From the NCBI GenBank assembly GCA_027575765.1, contig JANBPT010000635.1:1-27593 (forward strand): a stretch of DNA of 27,593 nucleotides, read 5' to 3'. Of this stretch, positions 1 to 9,961 are shown one piece after another. Made by a program: the position numbers and the translations under genes. The notes under the pieces were generated by a model. It did no database searches. It saw only the letters and a program-made list of their open reading frames with translations, and was not told where the DNA came from. This DNA is from Tieghemiomyces parasiticus. Taxonomy: Eukaryota; Kickxellomycota; Dimargaritomycetes; Dimargaritales; Dimargaritaceae. Within the stretch, counting starts at the first letter, position 1; each line of letters starts with the position of its first letter.

Positions 1-101
1 ACCGCATCAAGGCCAACAAACTCGCCAAGCAGAAGCTGGCCTTCGAGAGCGCCAAGAAGAAGGACTTCCGCGCCAAGGACAAGGTGTTCGCCCTCAATTA
101 G
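1..101 (+). CDS. 3' end of an unrecognised lysine-rich protein (partial)
   Basis: The last 32 codons of a gene that begins before the window; codons start at position 3 and the stop is TAG at 99-101. The visible tail is very basic and probably helical (RIKANKLAKQKLAFE near its start, KDKVFALN at its end). Codon choice is strongly C/G-ending, as in the clearly real genes of this window. A near-identical tail lies at the other end of the window on the opposite strand, which supports real coding. Such basic tails are common in ribosome-biogenesis and RNA-binding proteins, but I do not recognise this family and assign no function. Confidence 0.75.
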   Translation, partial: RIKANKLAKQKLAFESAKKKDFRAKDKVFALN

Positions 102-233
102 TAGAGTGCGGCCCGGGACGCACTTCCCGTATTTACAAGGCCCAGGTCTGTTCGCCCCCTCCCCTCCCTAGGATCAACTCTGGTCATCGTTATCTCCGAA
201 TAATCATCGCAGTCTTGGTTTAAGAGCCCATTG

Positions 234-239
234 AATAAA
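234..239 (+). terminator. Possible polyadenylation signal AATAAA
   Basis: A canonical AATAAA hexamer lies 133 bases after the stop codon of the partial gene at the left end. It is the only such hexamer close downstream on that strand, so it may direct 3' end formation. The right-hand copy of the gene does not keep this hexamer in the matching stretch. Short motif, so support is modest. Confidence 0.35.
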
Positions 240-2784
240 CCCCTGGCCCATCCATACGATACTTAGGCAGCTCTTGGTTTAGCAGAGGTTGAAAAAAAGA
301 CATATAGAATTCCAGCCGGATTTGATGCCCATGCCAAGTAACGAGTGGCAAAAGTAGGAACGGAGTGCCAACTGTCGTGCAAAAGATAGCTTATTGCGTA
401 TAGCTAAATGAATGAGTCGGCCTTTTGGATGTGGGTTCAACCCAAGCGCTCTATTGCTAATCAGGCGTCCATGCCCTAAGCCATGTTCGGACAATAAAGC
501 AGCTTCAAAATGTTTGCGTTAGGCGTTGCTTGAGGTCTCAAGCCTTGGCACAACAAAAAACATATTGAATTCTCGAGTATGAATAAATGAACGGTATGAA
601 CCAAATTATGAGCCTATCTATTCCTTCCTTCAGGGCCTACCGCTCTAGCTCTATCATGTCGACTTCTAAATCCACCCATCCAGCACCCATCGTATTTGCC
701 AACCACGGTGTATGAGTCCCCATTAGTCATGGTTATTGCAACGACCGCAAGGTAGGTTTCATGCTATTGGAACTGACCACAAGCTGGGTTTGGCGGCCCC
801 TTATCATGCAACCGTCCACAAATGACTATGCGGCTTTTCTAATGGGCACTGCTGTATGTAAGATAGACAGAGGCGAGTTCCCCCCATCAAACGACATTGG
901 CGAGCTTTACGGGGGTATGGGCCCTGAGCTTGATAGGGGAAGACTCCCGATGGACTGCTAAGCAGCTGGTCTATGCCTGTCGCCCTTCCCCTAGTGTCAT
1001 ATACAACGACCTGCGCCAGTAGCTGGAGTTGTGCTTCCATCCCAACTGCAGGGTCCCTCCCAATGTTACCGGGAACCAGCAATGCTCGCAGGTGTGTTTA
1101 TCCCATGGTTTCCCCGAGACGTTTGAAGGGAGAAGTAAAGACCTGCTGGGCTCTATTGCCGCTAGGTGACGATACTTGGGTGCATCGCTAGGATCCACCC
1201 GCCGGATCACATCGGCGGGGGTGGTGTCCTAAAGGTGGCTTTGCCCCAGCCCAGGCCCGCCGGGGCTGCACCGTACCCAGGACTATGCTGACAGGTATGA
1301 TGTGTCCTGACGGAGCCTATCTCACTATCAAGCCCCTCGTGCGGCAAGGTCCCCGCCATCTACCGCTTAGGGTGCCAGCTGGAGGCCGTGCTTCAGGCCT
1401 GGGCGACGGCATGTAGAAGTTTGGCCTGCCTCCCCCCCTGGCTAAACCACGATAATGCGCCGCCACTTTGCGCTGCAGCCACCCATGCCGACATTGCCGA
1501 TTCCAGAGCCCAACTCCCTCCAGCCCCTCCTTGTAGTCCTGATCCAGGTACCAAGAACTTGAGGTTGCTCAGGGAAGTCAAATGGCAGCAGTACAGTAGG
1601 ATGCTTACCACTCCGGTGGTTGTTACGGACTCCCGGAAAGCAGAGCATTCCACGACTCATCTACATGAATTTATATCCCGTTTTTAAATCTGACCGGAAT
1701 GAATTCACTACGTAATATAGATTCATGGTTTTGGTAGCCAAGATGCACACCGTGGAGGTCACCAGCCACCCCCCACGCCCCGGACTGTTATCGATGGCAA
1801 GGTCCACCTAGCCAGAGTTGTACCTGTGGTAGGTAGGAACCCAGGGGTGATCGGTACAGAAATAAATTATAGAAGATAACGATGGTCTTTATTAGGATGT
1901 TCTTTATATAGGCTTATATAGCCGACGAAACTCTATCCTGAGTCATAGCTGGTGTGGTGAAAGATGGGGAGGCAGTTGGCATCCGTCCCGTCACAAGTTG
2001 GGTAAAGGTGAGCTTAGAACGTGAGATGAATAGGGGTGGATAATGGCAGGTGGGTGGTATAGCCTGATACCAAATAATGAAGGAAGAAAGGCTTGGCGTT
2101 GGCACAGGTAGCGGCGGAGATGAAATTGGTGGCCTGTCACTCGACTGCTGAGGCGGGAATGTTGGTGGATTGGGCTCAGTGCGCTAATAACGGGTGGCTA
2201 CTTGGGGGTGCTTCTCCGCTTCTTCATAGAAAGGTCCCAGTATAAATTATCTTTTCCAGATCATAAAAACCGCGCGCAACTTTCAGAGCGCTTACACAAT
2301 GGCTGTAGGCTGGGACTCAACCGCTAAAGCCTAGATGTCCACGAAACTATTAGAACGAATTTGTTTATCTACTTACCCGTTAGTACATGGTAAACGACAA
2401 TACCCCGTCCTAAAATTACGTATATGAATATCCCCTTTCATTCCATCGTGACCGATTTGTCCGCTATGATCAGCAATTGTAGTACGCACCACGGGTTGAC
2501 ATATGGAGTGTGAGCGGTCGCGCTGGACGTGGCGGACAGTGAATGATAATAGGAATAAGATGAAGTGGGCTACAGACGTGAATAGGTCCGATGAAAACGT
2601 GTAGAATACAGTGGCCGCACGTTGGAACAGGGTAGAGAGAGTAAGGAAATAGTTGGCGGAAGGGTAGATCGCGTTTGGTAGGTATCACGCTAGAAATTTG
2701 GTGGGCAGAATAATAAAGGTAAATCGAATAGGCAACCATGCAAAGCGCCTCCGGGCCACCGAAAAGAAAACCAAGACTGCCAGC
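240..2784. other. Gene-poor stretch, no supported gene
   Basis: About 2.5 kb between the left partial gene and the 3' end of the Rab gene. The open frames here are short, lack the C-ending codon signature of the window's real genes, and resemble no family I know. The part from about 1860 to 2160 is purine-rich on + and therefore pyrimidine-rich on -, the composition seen upstream of real genes here, but no start or exon could be attached to it. I see no RNA gene and no mobile element. Confidence 0.5.
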
Positions 2785-4994
2785 TTAACAGCAGGACCGA
2801 CCTGTGATAGGCGCCTTGTCGTGCTCTGCGTCTAGCTGGACGGTGCCGTTGGGGTTATTACGCTTCCTCCGCTCGATTTCCTGGGCCTTATTCAGGATCC
2901 GGCGCGTAATATGCGTAAACATTTCGTCGACGTCTATACGGAGGGAGTGGAAAGAGAAAGGTGTATAAGAGAGTACCCTGGAGGCTTGGTTAGCTAAAAA
3001 TTTTCGATGAAAGCAATCAGGTCGAAAAGCGGGATAGATAGGGTATACAATATTTAGAGTAACCCACCTTCGTCGTCTTTGGCTGATACTTCAAAGAGCG
3101 TGTGGTCTGGCCCGAGCTGTTTCTTTCCATACGCCTCAGCCTCCTCAGTAGATACTTCGCGGAGGTGCTCTAGGTCACACTTGTTACCGACGATTTGTAG
3201 CACTAGGGGGGGATTAATGATCGACAGGGGTGGGTAGTAGTGGCCATCAAAAGGTTAGAACCCGGCAACCCGGAAGGGCAATAAGCATGGCCTAGAGGTT
3301 GTGGACAGTCCAGGTTACTATGGTTATGATCCCACACGCACCTGACGCGGTGATTCATGACCTACCTATATCATCGGATGTGGTTCGCCGTAGCTCTACA
3401 GGAACACAATAAGAAGCGGGAGGAGGAGGAGGAGGCGTGTATGTGGGTGAGTATCCCCGGCGAGGTGGACTGCCCGAGTCATGGGTAGGTCTCATGACCA
3501 AAGTAGGTAGGCAAGGGCGTGTGGTCGATCTTTGTAGGACTTACCTTTAATCCACGAATCGATTTCCTCAAAGGATTTGGCGGAGGTGATATCGTAAACG
3601 AGGATGGCGGCGGTGGCCTATCGGAGAAAAGATTTTGCCATTGAGGGAAAATAGGCCGTGCGAGAGGGGATTAGGTGAACCAGGATGAGGATTAGTCTCT
3701 GAGTAGGACTACAATCTTGCACGTCTTTTAGCTATGGGGCGTTGAAGAACCCTCGGTCGGGTAGAATCCACTTACGCCGCGGTAGTACATGGGTGCCTGG
3801 GGCACGTGAACGGTAATGTAGGGGCGAGAGGCGAGGAGCAGCCAGGCGACGGTAAATGCGAGTTAGGGAGGAGCGGTTAAGTAAGCGTAACGTTGGGTGA
3901 ACTATGGGCTCCGGCCGGGAGAAGGAGGAGTTTTGGGGCATTAGCCCGACCCTGGCCCATCAGTAGCTGTATTTACCATGGGGCGGAACCGGTCCTGACC
4001 GGCGGTGTCCCAGATTTGTAGCCGGATCTTGTATCCATCGACCAGCCTATGGTAGTGACATCCGGGTGAGATAAATGGAGGGTATGGTTAGGGAGAATGA
4101 GAAATAGTTAGTAATGGGTCGGAAAATTTAGATGGCCCTGGATTGCAAAATCAGCGGGAGCCTCGCAGCACACAGGGAGTATCAGTCCCGGCTCCTGGTC
4201 CACCGGGCTCACCCTTCCCCATAGATATTGGCCAGCTGACACTCCCCCTCACTCTCGATTTCGAAAGGGAAGCGGGCGGCGTCAGGTAGTAGCCAGGACC
4301 CCGAGGCAAACCACCTGACGGCGATCCTGCATCTGTAACTCAGAGAAAGAACTGATGCAGGCTGTCGATGGTGAGAACCGAGACACACCCTGCGTAGCCT
4401 GTATAGCAGGTGACCGCCGATAGGGCCATCTTCCACGCCCCTGAGGAACCCCATTAAATCTGAAAACGACTGCCAGTCAGCAGCGAGATCTACAGGAAAA
4501 AAAGGTGTGACGGTGGTTGAGGTAACGGGAAGTAGACGGCCGCACTGCTATTTCCCTGAACCGGGCGAAGCCATCACAAGGGCAGTGGGAATCAAGCGAT
4601 TGTGTAGAATAGTAGGGAGATATGATACTTACAGCTTGGTGGCCATAAATGAGGCACCGATGGTGGAGGGACAGTTCGGGGAGAAGGTCTTTTGGACATA
4701 GCGAATAACCAGCGACGTCTTGCCGACGCCTGATGGAGAAACATGTCAGGGAAAGAAGGCGACAAGGTGAATGATATCAACAAAGTGAAGTTTGCGTTAG
4801 GCTAGTATTGGGCGGGCGGGCGGAGCGCTCGGTGGTAAACATCACGTCAGGTGGGGCATGAGTACATGCACGTCCAAGACCCTCCGACTTGGGTGGCGGG
4901 TGGATGCGGTCGATCGGCCAAAGGCTCGAGGCGGGCTTGACTTACTCTGGCTGCCAAGGATGACCACCTTGGCCTCAAGGAAGTGGGCCGGCAT
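2785..4994 (-). CDS. Rab-family small GTPase, Rab22/31-like (Rab5 group)
   Basis: Rab GTPases switch between GDP and GTP and direct vesicle traffic; the Rab5/21/22/31 group acts on endosomes. Eight exons on -: 4946-4994, 4633-4729, 3977-4046, 3776-3796, 3545-3617, 3366-3395, 3068-3202 and 2785-2933, totalling 624 nt (207 residues) with phases that all match. Visible motifs: P-loop GSQSVGKTS (14-22), switch I TIGASF, switch II start WDTAGQDRF, then APMYYRG and AAILVYDIT, base-binding GNKCDL and SAK, and a C-terminal RSCC for double geranylgeranylation. TIGASFM, RFR.MAPMYYRG and the REV after NKCDL recall Rab22/31 more than yeast Ypt51/52/53. The start sits in a good context (GCCACCATGC) and directly precedes the conserved first strand. 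Two exons are only 21 and 30 nt. Branch-point-like CTAAC motifs precede several acceptors. Family certain; subfamily inferred from remembered motifs. Confidence 0.93.
3419..3435. repeat. (GGA)n microsatellite inside a Rab intron
   Basis: Seventeen bases of uninterrupted GGA repeat. On the Rab sense strand it reads CCT repeats and lies about 25 bases before the acceptor of the 30-nt micro-exon, where a polypyrimidine tract belongs. It may therefore strengthen that acceptor. Confidence 0.8.
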
Positions 4995-7283
4995 GGTGGC
5001 TGCGCGGCGTTGGACTGACGGAAAGTGAAGGCGGCGGTTGTCAGGTGGGTGCGGACGTCGACGACCGGAAACACAGGAGCTTTAGGCTGCGGTGGGAAGG
5101 GCGAGTGAAAAAACACGGGTCCCAGGCGACGCGAGGGCGGAGTGCGTCACAACGTTACACGGAAGGCGTAGCGACCAAAAAAGAAAAAGGGTGAATAGAC
5201 AGCGAGGTAAAGCGGAAGGTGCGAGTAGACCGTAGACGGTCAGATGTCCACCAACGGATGGAAGTGAGCCGAGTGTATGCGTGGCCACCGGGTACGGCTA
5301 AACTCTTCAGGTAAGGCAGCCAATGGGGTAACTAGTAGTAGTTCCAGGGATAGCGCAGAGCTGAAATACTAAGAGGTGTCGACGGTGGGCTCGATGCGTT
5401 TCAATCGGCGTAGAACAGCTACGCGCGCTAGGGGGTGTACGTAGAGAAGAAATGGGCAGGTCAAATGGTGGTAGCGGTGCTGACTGGTCGTAAGGACTAA
5501 CCAAGGGCGTGGATGAGGGGAAGGCAAGAAAAGCGGGGGGGATAGGTGCGCGCTGGCTCGCCTCACTTGCCGACCACAACAAACTAGGGGGAGTGAGCAA
5601 TACGGTAACACGCCTTAGCGGTAGGTAGAGAGGGGTTAAGTGTCAAAAGTATCAGGGGAATGGCGGGGCCTGAATTACAGACGGTTGGGCGGGCTACTGG
5701 GTCGGCTGGCCTGGTAAGCAATGCGGGCGGGGAGGAGCACGGGTATGGTCCAGGAGCAGGGGAATGACGGTGGCTACGGGTGCGCAAGCTGGACGCAAGA
5801 CAAAGCAGTGGGAATGGGCGAAAGCGTCAAAGGTCCGCGCGGCGGGGACTCGAAGAATGCTATGGGGTTGGTAGTGGAGAAGGCAGAAAAGTATACCGTC
5901 GCTACGAGATCTATGCTGGCGAAAGGTGGAAGGGGAATGAGAAAGCAGACAAGGGAGAGACGGCACGTATGGGTGACCAGTTAACTAGGGAGCGGGGCTC
6001 TGAGAAACGACGTGGAAGGAAACGCGGTCCAAATGTGCATGAGAACAGGGGGGGCGGGGTTAAGTTCGTGTGCGAGCCTTCCAACGCTAGGAAGTCGTTG
6101 TTGAGTCGCGTTGGATACCAACCTGAGCATTTCACGGTGGTCACTTGTGGGCCCATCTGCAAGTGGGCTGGGGTAATCCACGTGGCGAAAATGCAAAGTC
6201 GGCCCCGAAGCGTTCTCGCCCACAGCTGTTAAGGTCGGAGGATGGCTACCGCGAGGGGGGCGGGGTTCCGGGCGAGGAATCTAGCCAGGTAGGCAGGAGA
6301 ATATGCATTCATGGGAGGGCGGATATCAATGTCACCTGGTACTAGACTAGGGGGGTGGCGTTGTCTGCTGCATACGAACCTAGAGTCCACTCCAGTGTCG
6401 ATTACATCGGCGGGGGGGGGGGAGGCGCGAAAAATACAGCGAAATGCCGTCGGACCACGCGCAGTAGCCACGATTGTAGAGCTGCGCACTTTCCACCCGC
6501 CTACATCAGTGCTGCATGCCTGAGTCGACCGCCATGTGGTTGTGTAGAAGGTCTGCCAGCTCCAATACCGGGAGATGCTAAGCATCCCACCTCAGTCCTT
6601 GCCCTACTATGGGTGCGGGAGTAGCGGAGTAACTGCAGCGCACTGCAACACCTGGTTCATAATAGAGACGCAAACCCCCCCCCCCAAGGTGTGGTGGGTA
6701 AGGTGGTGGTTGGCCCTGCGATTGTCTCCAAATCCGACCAAATCGGGATGGCGGTAGAGAGGCCAGTTACAGCGCAATCAACGAGAGCCAAACCCTCGGC
6801 TTCTTGATCTTTACACACATAACCATATCTCTAGTCAAGGGTCGCACTGGCTTGCCGTGTAAGTTTCCAAACGCATCGGACCATCTGCCAGCGGGGGTTA
6901 TGGGGCCCATGATGTCGTCGGGCCAGTCTCTATCGTCTGGCCATCCTTGGTGCTGTTATTACCTGCGAGCAGAGTGCATCAACCCAAAGTGGTTATGTCC
7001 ACTGTGTACTCACAGCACCTGGCTCATTTCTTGGCACTCGAGGGCACACGGTACTTCCAGCTTGACGATTCGTAACTTGCAAGACTCAGCCTGTTACATC
7101 GTTCCAGCGCTCCCTATTCATCATCGTCTCAACATCTTCCCTGACCGCCACTTCATTACATCTAGCCATCACCACCTTTCTACTCGCCCTTTAGCACACT
7201 TGTTGTCGCCGACCATTCAGCGGTCCACCATCATTGACGCTGCCCCATCCTATTCTCCTTCTTATCGTGACCTATCCGCCCCC
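4995..7283. other. Divergent intergenic region between the Rab gene and CHMP1
   Basis: About 2.3 kb between two divergently transcribed genes, so it should hold both promoters. From about 5000 to 6050 the + strand is conspicuously rich in G and A, meaning the Rab 5' flank is pyrimidine-rich on its sense strand. The last 170 bases before CHMP1 are C/T-rich on + in the same way. An 11-base G run (6412-6422) and an 11-base C run (6675-6685) lie between. The open frames here, including one of about 150 codons at 5780-6232, look like by-products of the skew. No TATA box stands out. Confidence 0.5.
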
Positions 7284-7892
7284 ATGGACAAAAGTCTCTT
7301 CCAACTCAAGTTCACTGCCAAATCACTGCAGCGACAGGCTAAGCAGTGCACCCGGGACGAAGGCCGGGAAAAGGCCAAGGTCAAATTAGCCATAAAGCAG
7401 GGCAACACGGAAGGCGCGCGCATCCACGCCGAGAATGCCATTCGCAAGAAGAATGAAGCCCTCAATCTCCTGCGCCTCAGCTCACGCATCGACGGGGTGG
7501 CCAGCCGAGTGCAGACCGCTGTGACCATGCGGGCCGTCACGGGGTCCATGGCCGGCGTGGTCACATCGATGGAGAAGGCTCTTAACACCATGAACCTAGA
7601 GAAGATCTCGATGACCATGGACAAGTTCGAGAGCCAATTTGAGAACCTCGACGTTCAGACTCAGTATATGGAAGGAACTATGAGCAGCACGACGGCCCTG
7701 ACCACCCCGCGTGAAGACGTCGATCAGCTGATGCAGCAGGTCGCCGAGGAACACGGTCTCGAACTTAACCAAAAATTGGGAGTACCCTCCGATGCTCTCC
7801 CGGCCGTCCCCGAGTCGCGCCAGGCCGTCGCGGCCGAGACTTCTCCAGCCGACGACCTGAACGAGCGCTTGGCTCGTCTACGAAATATGTAA
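7284..7892 (+). CDS. DID2: ESCRT-III protein CHMP1/Did2 (Vps46)
   Basis: CHMP1/Did2 is a late-acting ESCRT-III subunit that recruits the AAA ATPase Vps4 and Ist1 to endosomal membranes for multivesicular-body sorting. Intronless, 202 residues, close to the usual 196-204. The N-terminal basic helical part begins MDKSLFQLKFTAKSL. Very conserved stretches follow: ARIHAENAIRKKNEALN, RVQTAVTM, SMAGVVTSM, TMNLEKIS, FENLDVQT and TMSSTTALTTP. The C-terminus DLNERLARLRNM is a type 1 MIT-interacting motif, which binds Vps4 and Ist1. The frame stays open about 160 codons upstream and contains in-frame ATGs from 6900, but that part has poor codon use and no family similarity. I chose the ATG at 7284 because the family starts there; the leader is read as a C/T-rich 5' UTR. 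Confidence 0.96.
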   Translation: MDKSLFQLKFTAKSLQRQAKQCTRDEGREKAKVKLAIKQGNTEGARIHAENAIRKKNEALNLLRLSSRIDGVASRVQTAVTMRAVTGSMAGVVTSMEKALNTMNLEKISMTMDKFESQFENLDVQTQYMEGTMSSTTALTTPREDVDQLMQQVAEEHGLELNQKLGVPSDALPAVPESRQAVAAETSPADDLNERLARLRNM

Positions 7893-8935
7893 TACGAAGC
7901 TAGATTTGTGAATGCCAATGGATGCGTTCAAGTTCAATTCGCTCCCCCCAGTTTCCCCGGTCTCGCTAGGGTGAGGGGCCGTCACTGACCTGAGACTCGG
8001 AGCGTCCTGCACCACTTCAAATGTGCTACCCTCGCACCTCATTTTCCCTGCTGTAAAGTAAATTGGTTTATCTACTGTATTTTGCGGAGGTGTTCGCATA
8101 GCAGTAGATTTATTTTTGCGCCTGCTGAGATGAGAATTTTGAGCTTATCTACTCGCCAACTGTGCGTTGTGGGGTAACGAGTTGTCTTCAGGGGCTGTAG
8201 CCAGCCAGTATGCGTCGTCGCATTTTGCGCCAGAACGAGTGGATCCTGCGTTGTGCCTGCTGTTGATGTCACCAAGTCCTCGAGCTGCACCGACAGTGCC
8301 AGGTAAACGCTACTTGCCATACCAGCCTAGGCCAATGCCATTGATGGCTGGGCAGAAAAGCCTCATTAAAGAAATGTATGAAATAACTGCAGCCTGCTTT
8401 GAGACAACGTAGTAATAGACTCAACCTTCTGCCATTCTACTGACATTCTCACTTTGCCATAGGTTCACCAATGCAAACGCACACCTAAACGGCTTGGCTC
8501 ATGAAACACACAATGAGCCTCCATCGAAACGCAAATACTACACACGGGTGGCATGATATCCGCCATCGGTATGGCGTAAACTCGTTTGCTAATAACAGCA
8601 ATAAAGTAAAGATGTATCTTCTATCTATGTGTGGATTCAATAGGCTAAAAGTAAAGTCTAGTGCACCGAGTTTGGTGTCAGCGGGACGTTTGAAGCTTTC
8701 ATCAGCCTTGGCCGCAACAGGTAGAGGCAGCCGTTGACCTCTCGTGGAAAAGTGGGAGAAGGGTGGGGGGCTTGTGTGCATCCGAACTGATGCAACGACT
8801 TCATTCCAAACTATTGATGTATCAGAATCTACGTTGCTACCTTCGTTCCTAGTTATCCATAATTCCCTCACGTACAATCTCCTCCGCCCTTCGTTCGGAT
8901 CCCCCTTCCCGTGCACCGAATCTAACACTACCAGC
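7893..8935. other. Intergenic region and bL33m 5' flank
   Basis: About 1 kb between the CHMP1 stop and the splice donor of the bL33m gene. It must contain the CHMP1 3' UTR and the promoter and leader of bL33m. I see no gene: the open frames on both strands, up to 147 codons, show no family resemblance and no C-ending codon signature. No clear TATA box or AATAAA was found. Confidence 0.45.
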
Positions 8936-9512
8936 AGTAAGTTGGTTGTCCATTCAGCGAGATCGAGTGGGATCCTGACTGATTCCCACTACGTATGCCC
9001 AATGAATGACTCCCCCTCCTCAAGGCAGCCACCACGCTTGGATCTACCTCGTTCATTTGATCTAACTACTTGGTGTCGCCACTACCCGCCACCTTCCTAT
9101 TCCAACGTCACCGTTGTAGTGGCCAAAAAAGCTAAGGCCCGTACGCTCCTCATTAAGCTGTTGAGTACTGCCGGCACCGGTTTCTACTACGTGCGCTCAC
9201 GGCCGCGTATTTCACCCAAGCTGTCCTTCATGAAGTTCGATCCCCGAGGTAAGTGACAAGATTTCTCGCTCGGATGACGGTACGGAACGTAGGGGGGTAT
9301 CGATCTTATCGAGCTCTACGCCGCTTCATTTCCTACAGGGGGGGAGTCCTTTGTAGGCTGAGTGGCCCAGGATTATATTGCCGATATAGTTGGGCCTGAA
9401 TTATTTACTAACTGTGCACACTTCCCGTAATATCTTGAAACCCTGTGTGTATCCGACCCGCCACCACGTAGTCAACAAGCACGTCCTGTTTACCGAGGCC
9501 AAGCTGAAATAA
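8936..9512 (+). CDS. Mitochondrial large-subunit ribosomal protein bL33m
   Basis: Homologue of bacterial L33 and yeast Mrpl39, a small protein of the mitochondrial 54S subunit. Three coding exons: the single base 8936, then 9120-9248 and 9472-9512, giving 171 nt (56 residues). The product starts MAKKAKARTLLIKLLSTAGTG, continues YYVRSRPRISPKLSFMKFDPR, and ends VNKHVLFTEAKLK, matching the family pattern of (V)KKHVLF near the end. The first intron (8937-9119) starts GTAAGT and ends TTGTAG and separates the A from the TG of the start codon; the second (9249-9471) starts GTAAGT, has TACTAAC about 65 bases before its end, and ends GTAG. No unspliced ATG precedes the conserved part in frame, and the spliced one falls exactly at the family's usual start. 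No extra targeting sequence is visible, as is common for bL33m. Confidence 0.88.
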
Positions 9513-9961
9513 ACTACCCCGCGAACTTTTCGATCATCGCAGGGCTGTATTTAGCCGACTACTTGGTAATTTTTACATTTTGCGTTTTCCAGGTTAAGCC
9601 TGCCCCCTAGCATAAAATACCTCGGGTAGTTAATGATATGTAGTAGGTCAGAGGCCTAACAAACAGAACGATCCGATACGGCTCTGATCGACATACGCCA
9701 GGTAGTATATGGAGGGGGGGTTTAGCTATACGGAAAGCCGGTATGGTCGAACTCGAGGCGGCAAGAAAATAATTGATATCAATCATGAACTATAACTCCA
9801 GCCCAACTATACCCAACTGGCACGGTAACTTGGCTTGCTAAATTGCATCGATTAGTACTTCAACGCATAGCTGCAGGCGTCTGTCTAGTTGCCACCAACT
9901 GTGTGGCCAGAAAAGACCATTGAAAGTGATATTTTATGAATACCAGCGGCCGTTGGATGCT
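9513..9961. other. Short convergent intergenic region, no gene seen
   Basis: About 450 bases between the stop of bL33m (+) and the stop of the unknown small gene (-). The two genes converge, so this holds both 3' flanks. It is AT-richer than the coding exons. A CATAAAATA sequence about 100 bases after the bL33m stop could act as a weak 3' end signal. If the unknown gene has a further exon it would lie here, but I could not find one. Confidence 0.4.

Noticed and set aside
421..450. GGTTCAA-like sequence suggesting a tRNA T-arm
   Set aside because: Flanking bases do not pair as a T stem, and no acceptor, D or anticodon arm can be drawn around it.
4047..4632. Possible extra Rab exon in the 586-base intron 2
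   Set aside because: The flanking exons join in phase and give a complete switch I to switch II sequence, so no residue is missing.
5780..6232. Open frame of about 150 codons on +, rich in Arg, Lys, Gly and Glu
   Set aside because: It lies in the purine-rich Rab 5' flank, has no ATG at its start, no C-ending codon signature and no family resemblance; the purine skew itself suppresses stops and yields such residues.
8485..8928. Open frame of 147 codons on -
   Set aside because: Overlaps the 5' flank of bL33m, codon use is unlike the real genes, and no motif is visible.
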